From Acidobacteriota bacterium (GTDB taxonomy: Bacteria; Acidobacteriota; Terriglobia; Acidiferrales; UBA7541), in the NCBI GenBank assembly GCA_003131985.1, contig PKWH01000135.1, positions 3,213-13,257 on the forward strand: a DNA stretch of 10,045 nucleotides. The letters run 5' to 3'. The translations under genes and the position numbers were made by a program. Every line of letters starts with the position of its first letter. The first letter of the stretch is position 1. Under the pieces are notes generated by a model that searched no databases, was not told where the DNA came from, and saw only the letters and a program-made list of their open reading frames with translations. Of this stretch, positions 1-6,864 are shown piece after piece.

Positions 1-859
1 CGATCGGTATGCGCTTTGCGCCGGGAACCGAAGCCCAGCCCGGCGTCAGCGGATCGCCGGGTTCGAGGAAGTCATAAGTAATAGCGCCGCGTTGAATATG
101 GCTTTCTGGTCCCCACGGGCCCTCCGGGAAAACTTTTCCCTGCTTGTAGCCGTCCTCTTGCGGATCGGAATAAATAAGGATTGCCGCAGCACCGAGCCGC
201 TCCGCCGTCAGCGCCTTAAATCCGCGGTAGCTGTACGGATTCGAATAGCGCACCAGCACAATTTTCCCGCGCACGTCGATTCCGTGTGCGCGAAGATAGT
301 CGTAGTCCTCCGGATTCCCGCTGTGCGCGTACACCACGGGCGCCGTTACTTCCCCCGACGCCGAATATCCAAGGTATGCTCCATCCGCTTTCGGATTCTT
401 CGTGTCAGGATCCACATCGTAAGGGTCTTCGCGAAGGCTCGCGCGGTAGTGACCCGGATGCACCATCTCAAGCGAAAGTTCACGCGGCGAAGAATTCAAC
501 ACATCGTATTGATGGATCGTGACGTCTTCAAGTCCCTGCTGCCGCCATTGCTCCGCTACCCATTGCGCCAATTCATTATTGCGAGCTGAGCCGGCAGGGT
601 GAGGTTCGGAGGTGAGATAACGATGAAACTTCGAAATCTGATCCGTTGAAGTAAGAGAACGAAGCTGCTGCTCAACAGAAACTTCCTCAGCCGCGCCACG
701 CGCTGAAAATCCGACCATCGAATTCGTATCGCCGGGATTCGCGAACGCCGAAATACCCAGCGGCGTAACCAATATCAGAGCGGCGAGCAGCCCGCGATAC
801 CGTCGGCGATCAGACCTGTGCAGACCAGCCTCCCATTCCGGCGAGATGTGTCTTTTCAA
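1..859 (-). CDS. Secreted M28-family peptidase, PSMA/glutamate carboxypeptidase II-like (3' end outside window)
   Basis: N-terminal ~286 residues of an exported zinc metallopeptidase; the catalytic M28 domain lies beyond the window edge. The reading frame was translated by hand on the minus strand and has no stop to base 1. From a TTG at 859-857 it gives a basic N-region (RRRYRG, residues 18-23), a hydrophobic core (24-37) and a signal-peptidase-like AFA site at 38-40. There follows a segment closely resembling human PSMA: EPHPAGSARN (85-94), QQGLEDVTIHQYDVL (107-121), then a PA-type domain (~160-280) with GKIVLVRY (198-205) and a GDPLTPG motif. The family trims dipeptides or glutamate from peptides outside the cytoplasm. 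The start is uncertain: ATG 718-716 would remove the signal peptide, and CTG 823-821 is another option. The start overlaps the upstream aminotransferase gene, implying co-transcription. Family assignment is confident; the substrate is unknown. Confidence 0.82.
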   Translation of the reverse strand, partial: MKRHISPEWEAGLHRSDRRRYRGLLAALILVTPLGISAFANPGDTNSMVGFSARGAAEEVSVEQQLRSLTSTDQISKFHRYLTSEPHPAGSARNNELAQWVAEQWRQQGLEDVTIHQYDVLNSSPRELSLEMVHPGHYRASLREDPYDVDPDTKNPKADGAYLGYSASGEVTAPVVYAHSGNPEDYDYLRAHGIDVRGKIVLVRYSNPYSYRGFKALTAERLGAAAILIYSDPQEDGYKQGKVFPEGPWGPESHIQRGAITYDFLEPGDPLTPGWASVPGAKRIPI

Positions 860-2180
860 GCTCGGCAATTGCTTTTTCCAGGCCGGCGGCGAGCATTTGT
901 ATCATGGCCGTTGTGATCGTGAAAGGCGGAGCAAGCAGAATGTGATCGCCGCGCGTGCCATCAACGCATCCCTGAATCGGATATGTCATGACCCCCGCTT
1001 CCAGCGCATCGTCTTGGATTCGCGACGCGATTCGAGCATCGGCAGGAAACGCCTCGCGGGTCTTTGCGTCTAGCACAAATTCGATTCCCCAGAGGAGCCC
1101 GATGCCGCGCACGTCCCCCACCACCGAGAATCTTTTCAGCGGCTCAAGCGCCGCGCGCATCTCAGATCCTGCGACGTCAACTCGCGCAAATAAATTCTCA
1201 TGCTCGATGTAATCCAACACGGCATTTCCCGCAGCCGTAGCCACCGGATGCGCACCATACGTAAAGCCATGAAGAAAAGCGCCCGATCCGCTGGAAATTG
1301 CTTCGGCAACATGTCCGGCAACGATCACCGCGCCCAGCGGCGCGTACCCACTCGCGATTCCCTTGCCCACCAGAATCATATCCGGCGTCGTGCCCCAGTG
1401 TTCGACGGCAAAAGGCTTGCCCGTTCGTCCCATTCCCGTCATCACCTCGTCGGCGATCATAAGAATTCCATGTTCGCGGCAAATCTCCGAAATCCGTTGA
1501 ACATAACCTTCCGGAGGCGCAACCGCGCCCAAGGTCGCTCCGACGATGGGCTCGAAAATAAATGCCGCCACATTTTCCGATCCATCGCGCTCCAGCATCC
1601 GGCCGAGTTCGTCCGCGCATTCCACATTGCACTCCGGGTAACGAAGCCCGTAGGGACAGCGATAACAATAGCAAGGCGGAATGTGCCCCCACTCGGACAG
1701 CATGGGCGCAAACGGCTCGCGCCGCCGCACGTTTCCGGAAACTGAAAGTGCCCCGAGCGTGCTGCCGTGATAACTCTGCAAGCGGGAAATTACGCGGAAT
1801 CGTTTTTTCTGCCCGCGTTCGATCCAGTATTGGCGCGCCAACTTCAGCGCCGTCTCCGTGGCCTCCGACCCGCCGGAAGTAAAATAAACGCGGCCGCCTT
1901 GCCGCATCCCCTCGGGCGCAAGCGTGAGAATTCGCTCGGCAAGTTTTTCAGCGCTTGCAGTGTGGAATTGTGAGGAGTGAACGTATGCCAGCCGTGACGC
2001 CTGTTCCGCCATCGCACGGGCGACCTCTTCGACGCCGTGCCCGATCGTCACCACGGCGGCGCCCCCTGATGCGTCCAGGTACCGCTGGCCGTCCGCCGTG
2101 TATACAAAACATCCCTCAGCGCGCACTGCGCGGGGATACGCTTTCAGAAAACTCCGCGGGAAAACGGCTTCATCCATCAT
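810..2180 (-). CDS. Class-III PLP-dependent aminotransferase (omega-transaminase/aspartate aminotransferase family)
   Basis: A 456-residue fold-type I aminotransferase, normal length for class III, predicted cytoplasmic. Visible landmarks: DASGGAAVV (36-44); the phosphate-binding SGGSEATE (102-109); YHG (137-139), whose aromatic residue stacks on PLP; ADEVMTGMGRTG (243-254), with D244 contacting the pyridine nitrogen; and VGKGIASGY (271-279), with K273 the Schiff-base lysine. The N-terminus (VFPRS, then AVRAEG) matches the usual family beginning, supporting the ATG at 2180. No clear Shine-Dalgarno precedes it. A five-cysteine cluster lies at residues 170-188. The family moves amino groups from omega-amino acids, diamines or similar donors to pyruvate or 2-oxoglutarate; the substrate here cannot be read from the sequence. 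It lies 110 nt downstream of ppk2 on the same strand and overlaps the M28 peptidase start, so it may share their transcript. No biosynthetic partner genes are present. Confidence 0.92.
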   Translation of the reverse strand: MMDEAVFPRSFLKAYPRAVRAEGCFVYTADGQRYLDASGGAAVVTIGHGVEEVARAMAEQASRLAYVHSSQFHTASAEKLAERILTLAPEGMRQGGRVYFTSGGSEATETALKLARQYWIERGQKKRFRVISRLQSYHGSTLGALSVSGNVRRREPFAPMLSEWGHIPPCYCYRCPYGLRYPECNVECADELGRMLERDGSENVAAFIFEPIVGATLGAVAPPEGYVQRISEICREHGILMIADEVMTGMGRTGKPFAVEHWGTTPDMILVGKGIASGYAPLGAVIVAGHVAEAISSGSGAFLHGFTYGAHPVATAAGNAVLDYIEHENLFARVDVAGSEMRAALEPLKRFSVVGDVRGIGLLWGIEFVLDAKTREAFPADARIASRIQDDALEAGVMTYPIQGCVDGTRGDHILLAPPFTITTAMIQMLAAGLEKAIAELEKTHLAGMGGWSAQV

Positions 2181-2290
2181 GGGCCGCCGGATCGGCGAAA
2201 TTCGCGCCGGACGATTCGAAGAGAAACGCGCTTGTCATCGTTCAGAACCGAGCGATTCTAGCAGGAAATCACGCGCGCACCATGGGACGC

Positions 2291-3106
2291 TCATTTCCAC
2301 TTTAGCTTCTTCACGTCGATCGTTGGCGCTGGAAATTTAAAGTCCATCTGTTTCAGCGTCTCGTCAATAATGTGCGACACCGCAAGATTGCGAAACCACT
2401 TCTTGTTCGCCGGAATAATGAACCACGGCGCATCTGCCGTGTTACAACGCTCCAGCGCATCCTCGTACGCTGCGGTATAGTCGTCCCAATATTTCCGCTC
2501 TTTGAAATCGGCGTCGGAAATTTTCCAGCGTTTATCCGGATCGTCGATGCGCTCCAGGAAGCGTTTTTTCTGCTCGTCTTTGCTAATATGCAAAAAGAAC
2601 TTCAGAATCTTCACTCTGTTCTCAGCTAGCATTCTTTCGAAATCGTCGATTTGAGCATACCGCCGTGACCAAACATCTTTGGGCACAAGATTGTGGACGC
2701 GCACTACCAACACGTCCTCATAGTGAGAACGATTGAAAATCCCGATTTCACCCCGTTCAGGTACGGCTTTGTGCACGCGCCAAAGAAAATCGTGAGCCGC
2801 TTCTTCCGGGGTAGGCACTTTGAATGACCTGACCGCGCATCCCTGCGGATCTACGCCTGCCATGACGTGGCGGATCGTTCCGTCCTTGCCCGCCGCATCG
2901 AGCCCCTGAAAAATTAGGAGGATCGCCCTTTTTTTTTCGGCGTACAGCCGGTATTGAAAGCTATCCAGTCTTTTAATAGCGCTCGCCAGGCTTTCTTTCA
3001 TCTCATGATTCTTGTCCCAGCCAAGCGTGTCGTCAGGATCCCATTTTGACAGCTTCACTTTATGCCCCGGTTTGATTCCAAGCTCCTTGCTGAATTTCGT
3101 TTTCAT
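2291..3106 (-). CDS. ppk2: PPK2-family polyphosphate:nucleotide phosphotransferase (class III-like)
   Basis: A 271-residue, single-domain polyphosphate kinase 2. It transfers phosphate between inorganic polyphosphate and nucleotides in the cytoplasm, and uses a P-loop kinase fold related to thymidylate kinase. Walker A is GLDAAGKDG (68-76). The Walker B region is IFNRSHYEDVLVVRVH (123-138), and the lid is the basic KKRFLERIDDPDKRWK stretch (180-195). The N-terminal FDPDDT-type segment (here KWDPDDTLGW, 21-30) and the C-terminal APWFIIPANKKWFRN (226-240) closely resemble the Meiothermus ruber class III enzyme, which phosphorylates both AMP and ADP; the resemblance is from memory, not an alignment. 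ATG at 3106-3104 has a good AGGAGA ribosome binding site 8 nt upstream. The gene is divergent from the kinase-like/ppx operon across 136 bp, which suggests joint control. Class III rather than class I or II is likely but unproven. Confidence 0.93.
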   Translation of the reverse strand: MKTKFSKELGIKPGHKVKLSKWDPDDTLGWDKNHEMKESLASAIKRLDSFQYRLYAEKKRAILLIFQGLDAAGKDGTIRHVMAGVDPQGCAVRSFKVPTPEEAAHDFLWRVHKAVPERGEIGIFNRSHYEDVLVVRVHNLVPKDVWSRRYAQIDDFERMLAENRVKILKFFLHISKDEQKKRFLERIDDPDKRWKISDADFKERKYWDDYTAAYEDALERCNTADAPWFIIPANKKWFRNLAVSHIIDETLKQMDFKFPAPTIDVKKLKWK

Positions 3107-3242
3107 CGGTCGAATCTCCTCGCATAAAACTGCCGGAGCCTAATCCCTTTCTCGACGCATCGTGTTTCTTCCCGGTAACACTTTCTTCACTCTGTATTCA
3201 TCGTTCCGAGATATGATATGCGATTCCGTGTAAATAATTCAT
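3107..3242. promoter_or_regulatory. Divergent intergenic region between ppk2 and the kinase-like/ppx operon
   Basis: This 136-bp region must hold promoters for both ppk2 (minus) and the four-gene operon (plus). It is visibly richer in A+T than the flanking genes, especially at 3180-3242. A plus-strand TATGAT at 3212-3217 matches a sigma-70 -10 box at 5 of 6 positions, but no convincing -35 sits at the right distance. The only firm signal is the ppk2 ribosome binding site, seen as TCTCCT on the plus strand at 3115-3120. I see no Pho box or other operator I could defend. Confidence 0.4.
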
Positions 3243-3977
3243 ATGGTTACGACTACGCCTGACATCTCGCCAGCCGCTGATCCTGCCCCGGCCAAACCAC
3301 CCACCATCAAGCGTGCATATCCCGGCGCTTTGGTCGTCGTGGAAGGCATTGACGGTTCCGGGAAGAGCACCCAACTCTACCTCCTAAAACGTTGGCTCGA
3401 AATCGGCGGCTACCGCACTCACTTCACCGAATGGAACTCTTCCCCGCTGGTGAAATCCGCCACACGTCGTGGGAAACAGCGTCGTCTGCTGACGCCGACA
3501 ACATTCTCCCTTTTGCATGCAGCCGATTTTGCCGACCGCTGCGAGCGCCAAATCATGCCGTTGTTGCACGGCGGCTACCTGGTGCTCGCCGACCGTTACA
3601 TTTACACCGCGTTCGCAAGAGACGGCGCTCGCGGATGTTCACCCCACTGGCTGCGGAATCTTTACAGTTTCGCTCCCGCTCCTGACATTACGTTTTATTT
3701 TCGCGCGCCGCTCGACGTGGCCGTAAATCGCATCCTCGCCGGACGCCCCAAGCTTAAATATTATGAAGCCGGCATGGATCTCGGAATCTCCCTCGATCGC
3801 TCTGAGAGTTTCCGGATTTTCCAAGAGCGCATACTGAATAATTACGATCAGATGGTTGAAACCGACCATTTCGTTTTGATGGACGGCACCGTGCGAGTGA
3901 ACAAACTCCAGAAACTGATGCGGCAGATCGTCGGCGAGAAAATCTCTCTCCAGCAATTTGCGCCCAAGAAAAAATGA
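3243..3977 (+). CDS. Thymidylate-kinase-like P-loop nucleotide kinase, first of a tandem pair (intact Walker A)
   Basis: A 244-residue NMP-kinase-fold protein. After a Pro/Ala-rich N-terminal tail (1-28) comes a canonical Walker A, EGIDGSGKSTQ (34-44) with K41. LADRYIYTAFARDGARG (115-131) carries the Asp-Arg pair typical of dTMP kinases, and YYEAGMDLG (173-181) lies where TMKs have the lid. The usual dTMP-binding TREPGGT motif is absent; that position reads TEWNSSPLVK (62-71). It is therefore better called TMK-like than Tmk, and its acceptor may not be dTMP. ATG 3243 is the first start in the frame but has no Shine-Dalgarno; a leaderless or weakly translated start is possible. Its TGA overlaps the ATG of its paralogue (ATGA, 3974-3977), implying translational coupling. 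It heads an operon with a Ppx/GppA phosphatase and SixA, divergent from ppk2, which suggests a role in nucleotide or polyphosphate phosphotransfer. Confidence 0.85.
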   Translation: MVTTTPDISPAADPAPAKPPTIKRAYPGALVVVEGIDGSGKSTQLYLLKRWLEIGGYRTHFTEWNSSPLVKSATRRGKQRRLLTPTTFSLLHAADFADRCERQIMPLLHGGYLVLADRYIYTAFARDGARGCSPHWLRNLYSFAPAPDITFYFRAPLDVAVNRILAGRPKLKYYEAGMDLGISLDRSESFRIFQERILNNYDQMVETDHFVLMDGTVRVNKLQKLMRQIVGEKISLQQFAPKKK

Positions 3978-4801
3978 AACGTTCCAATAAAAAAGTGCTG
4001 GCGGCGGTCCCGGCGAACGGCCGCCCTGCGAACAACAAGTCGAAGAAGGCCGCTGCAAATGGAACTCCTCCCTCGCGCTTCTACGGCACGCCCCTACCCG
4101 GCGTGAAACCCGAGGAGCTGAGCGGAACTCTGGTTGTCATTGAAGGCACCGACGGCTCCGGCCGCTCCACACAGATCTATCTCCTTACCGAATGGTTGGA
4201 ATCGCAAGGATTCGCCGTACAAACCATGGGCCTGCGCAGGTCGTATCTAGTGGGTGAAGACATTGACGCGCTTCTTGCCGAGAATGCAGTCACCCCTATG
4301 ACCCTGGCCCTGATGTACAGCACTGATTTTTTCGACCAACTGGAACGCCGCATTCTCCCTGCCTTGCGCTCGGGCTTGGTCGTTCTTGCGGACCGCTACA
4401 TCTTCACGTTGATCGCGCGCGCTGCTGTGCGCGGCATAGGCCGCGATTACCTTCACGGGATTTATGAAATCGCGCTTCGGCCCGATCTCACTTTTTGGCT
4501 GAATGTACGCCCGGAAGTTGCCTTCGACCGCGAATTCAAGAAATCGCAAACCATCAGCTATTGGGAATCGGGACGCGACATGTCCCTGTCCAATGATTTG
4601 TTTCAGTCCTTCATTCGCTATCAGTCCATGATCAAGCGTGAATTTGAATACCTTTCGAAACGGCACGGCTTTCTCGAATTAGACGGCGAGAGCAGCGTCT
4701 CCAAGGTAAACCAGGTGCTCCGCAAGCGCATTGCCTCGCACCTTGGAATACGGAGCACGCAATACAAGCCTTCGCACGCTCTGTCGCATCTCTGGCGCTA
4801 A
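3974..4801 (+). CDS. Thymidylate-kinase-like protein, second of a tandem pair (Walker A Lys replaced by Arg)
   Basis: A 275-residue paralogue of the preceding protein. Residues 1-35 form a basic, low-complexity tail (MKRSNKK, later KSKKAAANG). Walker A is EGTDGSGRSTQ (57-67): codon CGC gives Arg64 where P-loop kinases have the phosphate-binding Lys. Other landmarks remain: LADRYIFTLIARAAVRG (138-154) and YWESGRDMSLS (196-206), matching ADRYIYTAFARDGARG and YYEAGMDLGIS of the upstream gene. Asp/Gly of RDGARG is Ala/Ala here. TREPGGT is missing, with QTMGLRRSYLVGED (83-96) in its place. This pattern fits a pseudokinase or weakly active subunit that partners the intact copy. The ATG overlaps the upstream stop, so the two are probably made in coupled amounts. 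A Lys-to-Arg P-loop protein can retain some nucleotide binding, so loss of activity is inference. Confidence 0.82.
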   Translation: MKRSNKKVLAAVPANGRPANNKSKKAAANGTPPSRFYGTPLPGVKPEELSGTLVVIEGTDGSGRSTQIYLLTEWLESQGFAVQTMGLRRSYLVGEDIDALLAENAVTPMTLALMYSTDFFDQLERRILPALRSGLVVLADRYIFTLIARAAVRGIGRDYLHGIYEIALRPDLTFWLNVRPEVAFDREFKKSQTISYWESGRDMSLSNDLFQSFIRYQSMIKREFEYLSKRHGFLELDGESSVSKVNQVLRKRIASHLGIRSTQYKPSHALSHLWR

Positions 4802-4803
4802 GA

Positions 4804-6366
4804 GTGGCTGCCCCCGTTCAATTAGCCGCGATCGATGCCGGCTCCAACGCTATTCGGCTCGTTATTGCACGCGCCACTTCTCCCCATCATATTCAAATCC
4901 TGGACAATGAACGCGCCGCTGTCCGCTTGGGCCACAATGCGTTCACTCGCCGTTTGCTCGATGACGATACCATTGCGCGCGCGGCTCGAGTCTTCCGCCA
5001 ATTCCGCGACCGTATGGGCGCCCATCAAGTCAGCGCCTATCGAGCTGTGGCTACCGCCGCCGCTCGCGAGTCGCGCAACTATCGCAAACTGATGGACCGC
5101 ATCCGGCGAAAAGCCGGAATTGAACTGGAAGTAATCAGCAGCGAAGAAGAGGCTCGCCTGGTCTGCTCCGCCGTGAAATGGGCGCTGAACGACCGTCTCC
5201 AGCCGCGATTGATTTTTGACCTCGGTGGAGGCAGCCTGGAGTTGAATTTCTTTCAGCGCGGCGTGCTCGAACATCGCATCGGGCTTCCACTCGGCACCAT
5301 CCGTCTGATGGAAACGTATTCCATCAACGGTGCCATTGACGAAGACGATGCCAGCCGCCTTCGTCACCATGTGCTCGCGATTCTTCGCAGTGCGATGCCG
5401 TCGCCTCCGAGGCTCACCAGGTCGATTTCCGTTGCCTGCGGAGGAAATGCCGAAGCCCTGGTTCGAATCGCTCCTGGGCCCATGATTGAACGCATTCCGT
5501 CGATGAATGTGCGGCTGCTGAAGGACCAGACTTGGCGAATGATAGCGCTCGATGTGCCCCGCCGGATGCGGGTTTTCCGCGTGCGTGAAGACCGCGCTGA
5601 AGTCATGGGAATCGCCGCCATCATTATCACCACGCTCGCGAAATGGCTCGATTTGCGCACCATGCTTGTCCCGGGCGTCGGCGTTCGGGAAGGGATTCTG
5701 ATTGATCTTGTCGCGGAGCAATACTCCGCCGGATCCGCATCCGAGGAAGAAAGAGGACGGGCCGCCGAAATGCGTGAGGGTGCCTTATGGTTCGCGAACC
5801 GCCTGAACTACAATCAAAATCACGCGGAACAAGTAGCGCGGCTTGCTCTTTCGCTGTTTGACCAGCTGCGGCCGATTCATGAAATGGGAGCCGATCTGCG
5901 GCACCTTCTTGAAATTGGCGCGCTGTTGCATGACGTAGGGCATTTCGTCAACCGCAAGGCTCACCATCGCCACGGCGAATATCTGATCCGCAATGGAGAT
6001 ATCCCCGGCTTGCGCGGATGGCGATGCGAGATGGTGGCCGCCCTTGTGCGCTACCATAATTCGAAATCCGAGCCTGAGATCGAGCATGCTTCCTATGCGG
6101 CTCTTGACGGCCAGCGCCGCCGGCAAGCTCGGCTGCTGACCTCGCTGCTGCGCATCGCTGAAAAACTCGAGTCCGAACATGAGCAGCGCGTGACAGGCGT
6201 GGACGTGCAGATCGCCGGGCGCAAAGCGATTTTTGTGGTCCGCGCGGTTGACGGAAGCCGTTTGGACTTGGCTGGGCTCGAACGAAAAGCGGATTTATTT
6301 GAGAAGGAATTCCATCTTAACGCGGAGTTTCGCCGCGCTCAGAAAAAAGAAAAAGAGGTGGCCTAA
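4804..6366 (+). CDS. ppx: Ppx/GppA exopolyphosphatase/guanosine pentaphosphatase with C-terminal HD domain
   Basis: A 520-residue two-part enzyme of the long Ppx/GppA type. The actin-like (ASKHA) phosphatase half spans ~1-305: phosphate-1 motif AAIDAGSNAIRLVIA (8-22), VISSEEEARLV (110-120) containing the catalytic glutamate region, phosphate-2 motif IFDLGGGSLEL (137-147), and CGGNAEAL (212-219). The C-terminal half (~320-510) is HD-like: H340, LLHDVGHF (374-381) with H376/D377, HH at 387-388, RYHN (416-419), and RIAEKLE (450-456) where related enzymes often have RIADxLD. The family removes terminal phosphates from polyphosphate and/or converts pppGpp to ppGpp; which is favoured cannot be told. 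The start is GTG 4804-4806, 2 nt after the previous stop; upstream AAGAG is a poor ribosome binding site, so coupling is likely. ATG appears only deep in the conserved domain, which supports GTG. Confidence 0.92.
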   Translation: MAAPVQLAAIDAGSNAIRLVIARATSPHHIQILDNERAAVRLGHNAFTRRLLDDDTIARAARVFRQFRDRMGAHQVSAYRAVATAAARESRNYRKLMDRIRRKAGIELEVISSEEEARLVCSAVKWALNDRLQPRLIFDLGGGSLELNFFQRGVLEHRIGLPLGTIRLMETYSINGAIDEDDASRLRHHVLAILRSAMPSPPRLTRSISVACGGNAEALVRIAPGPMIERIPSMNVRLLKDQTWRMIALDVPRRMRVFRVREDRAEVMGIAAIIITTLAKWLDLRTMLVPGVGVREGILIDLVAEQYSAGSASEEERGRAAEMREGALWFANRLNYNQNHAEQVARLALSLFDQLRPIHEMGADLRHLLEIGALLHDVGHFVNRKAHHRHGEYLIRNGDIPGLRGWRCEMVAALVRYHNSKSEPEIEHASYAALDGQRRRQARLLTSLLRIAEKLESEHEQRVTGVDVQIAGRKAIFVVRAVDGSRLDLAGLERKADLFEKEFHLNAEFRRAQKKEKEVA

Positions 6367-6369
6367 ACT

Positions 6370-6864
6370 ATGATTCTCTATCTTGTACGCCACGGCATCG
6401 CTGTTGATCCAAATGATCCCAAGTCACCCCCAGAGCCCGAACGCCCGCTGACGGCAAAGGGTGTGCAAAAGACGCGCGCCGCCGCCCTAGGACTTAGCGT
6501 CTTGGGCATCAAGCCTGACGTGATGATCACCAGTCCCTATGTCCGCGCGGCTCAAACGGCTGAGATATTTGCCGAAACACTCGGATTTCCTCCGGCAAAA
6601 ATCCGCGTCCACGAAGCGCTGAAACCCGCCGGCAATCCTGCTGAGATTGTGAAGGAAGTCATCGGCCTGCGCGCCAAGGAAGTAATGTGCTTCGGCCACG
6701 CTCCTCAGTTGGACCTGACGATTTCCCACTTGCTCGGCGCTCGAGGTGCCGTCACCGAACTGAAAAAGGCGGGTGTCGCTGGATTTGACCATACCGCCGC
6801 GCACGGCAGATGGCTGCTTCGTTGGATTTTAACGCCAAAGATGTTGCGTCAACTGGCGGAGTAA
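6370..6864 (+). CDS. sixA: SixA-type phosphohistidine phosphatase (histidine phosphatase superfamily)
   Basis: A 164-residue, single-domain histidine phosphatase, the usual size for SixA. The catalytic signature is LVRHGIA (5-11), with H8 the nucleophile. Supporting residues are R59 in SPYVRAAQTAE (55-65), E82 in HEAL and H110 in FGHAP (108-112), the second active-site His. The substitution of RHGIA for the classic RHGEA is common in SixA-like proteins. E. coli SixA dephosphorylates phosphohistidine on phosphotransferase proteins (ArcB, later NPr). The target here is unknown, and small phosphoesters are also possible. It starts 3 nt after the ppx stop, and GAGGTG (6355-6360) inside the ppx 3' end is a good ribosome binding site 9 nt before the ATG. 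It is the last gene of the operon; its final 16 bp overlap the CHAD gene coming from the other strand. Confidence 0.9.
   Translation: MILYLVRHGIAVDPNDPKSPPEPERPLTAKGVQKTRAAALGLSVLGIKPDVMITSPYVRAAQTAEIFAETLGFPPAKIRVHEALKPAGNPAEIVKEVIGLRAKEVMCFGHAPQLDLTISHLLGARGAVTELKKAGVAGFDHTAAHGRWLLRWILTPKMLRQLAE

Noticed and set aside
92..589. Long plus-strand open frame (165 codons)
   Set aside because: It is the antisense shadow of the M28 peptidase gene; its Arg/His-rich translation resembles no protein, while the minus frame matches PSMA-like peptidases throughout.
2195..2213. Inverted repeat between ppk2 and the aminotransferase (GGCG...CGCC)
   Set aside because: Short arms and no T-run on either side; not a credible terminator or operator.
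2170..2238. 22-codon ORF overlapping the aminotransferase start (possible leader peptide)
   Set aside because: No ribosome binding site, no recognisable attenuator hairpin and no amino-acid bias, so it is indistinguishable from chance.
4822..5721. 299-codon minus-strand open frame
   Set aside because: It lies opposite the Ppx/GppA gene, whose motifs are unmistakable; the minus translation is His/Arg/Ala-rich without domains and is a product of GC-biased codon use.
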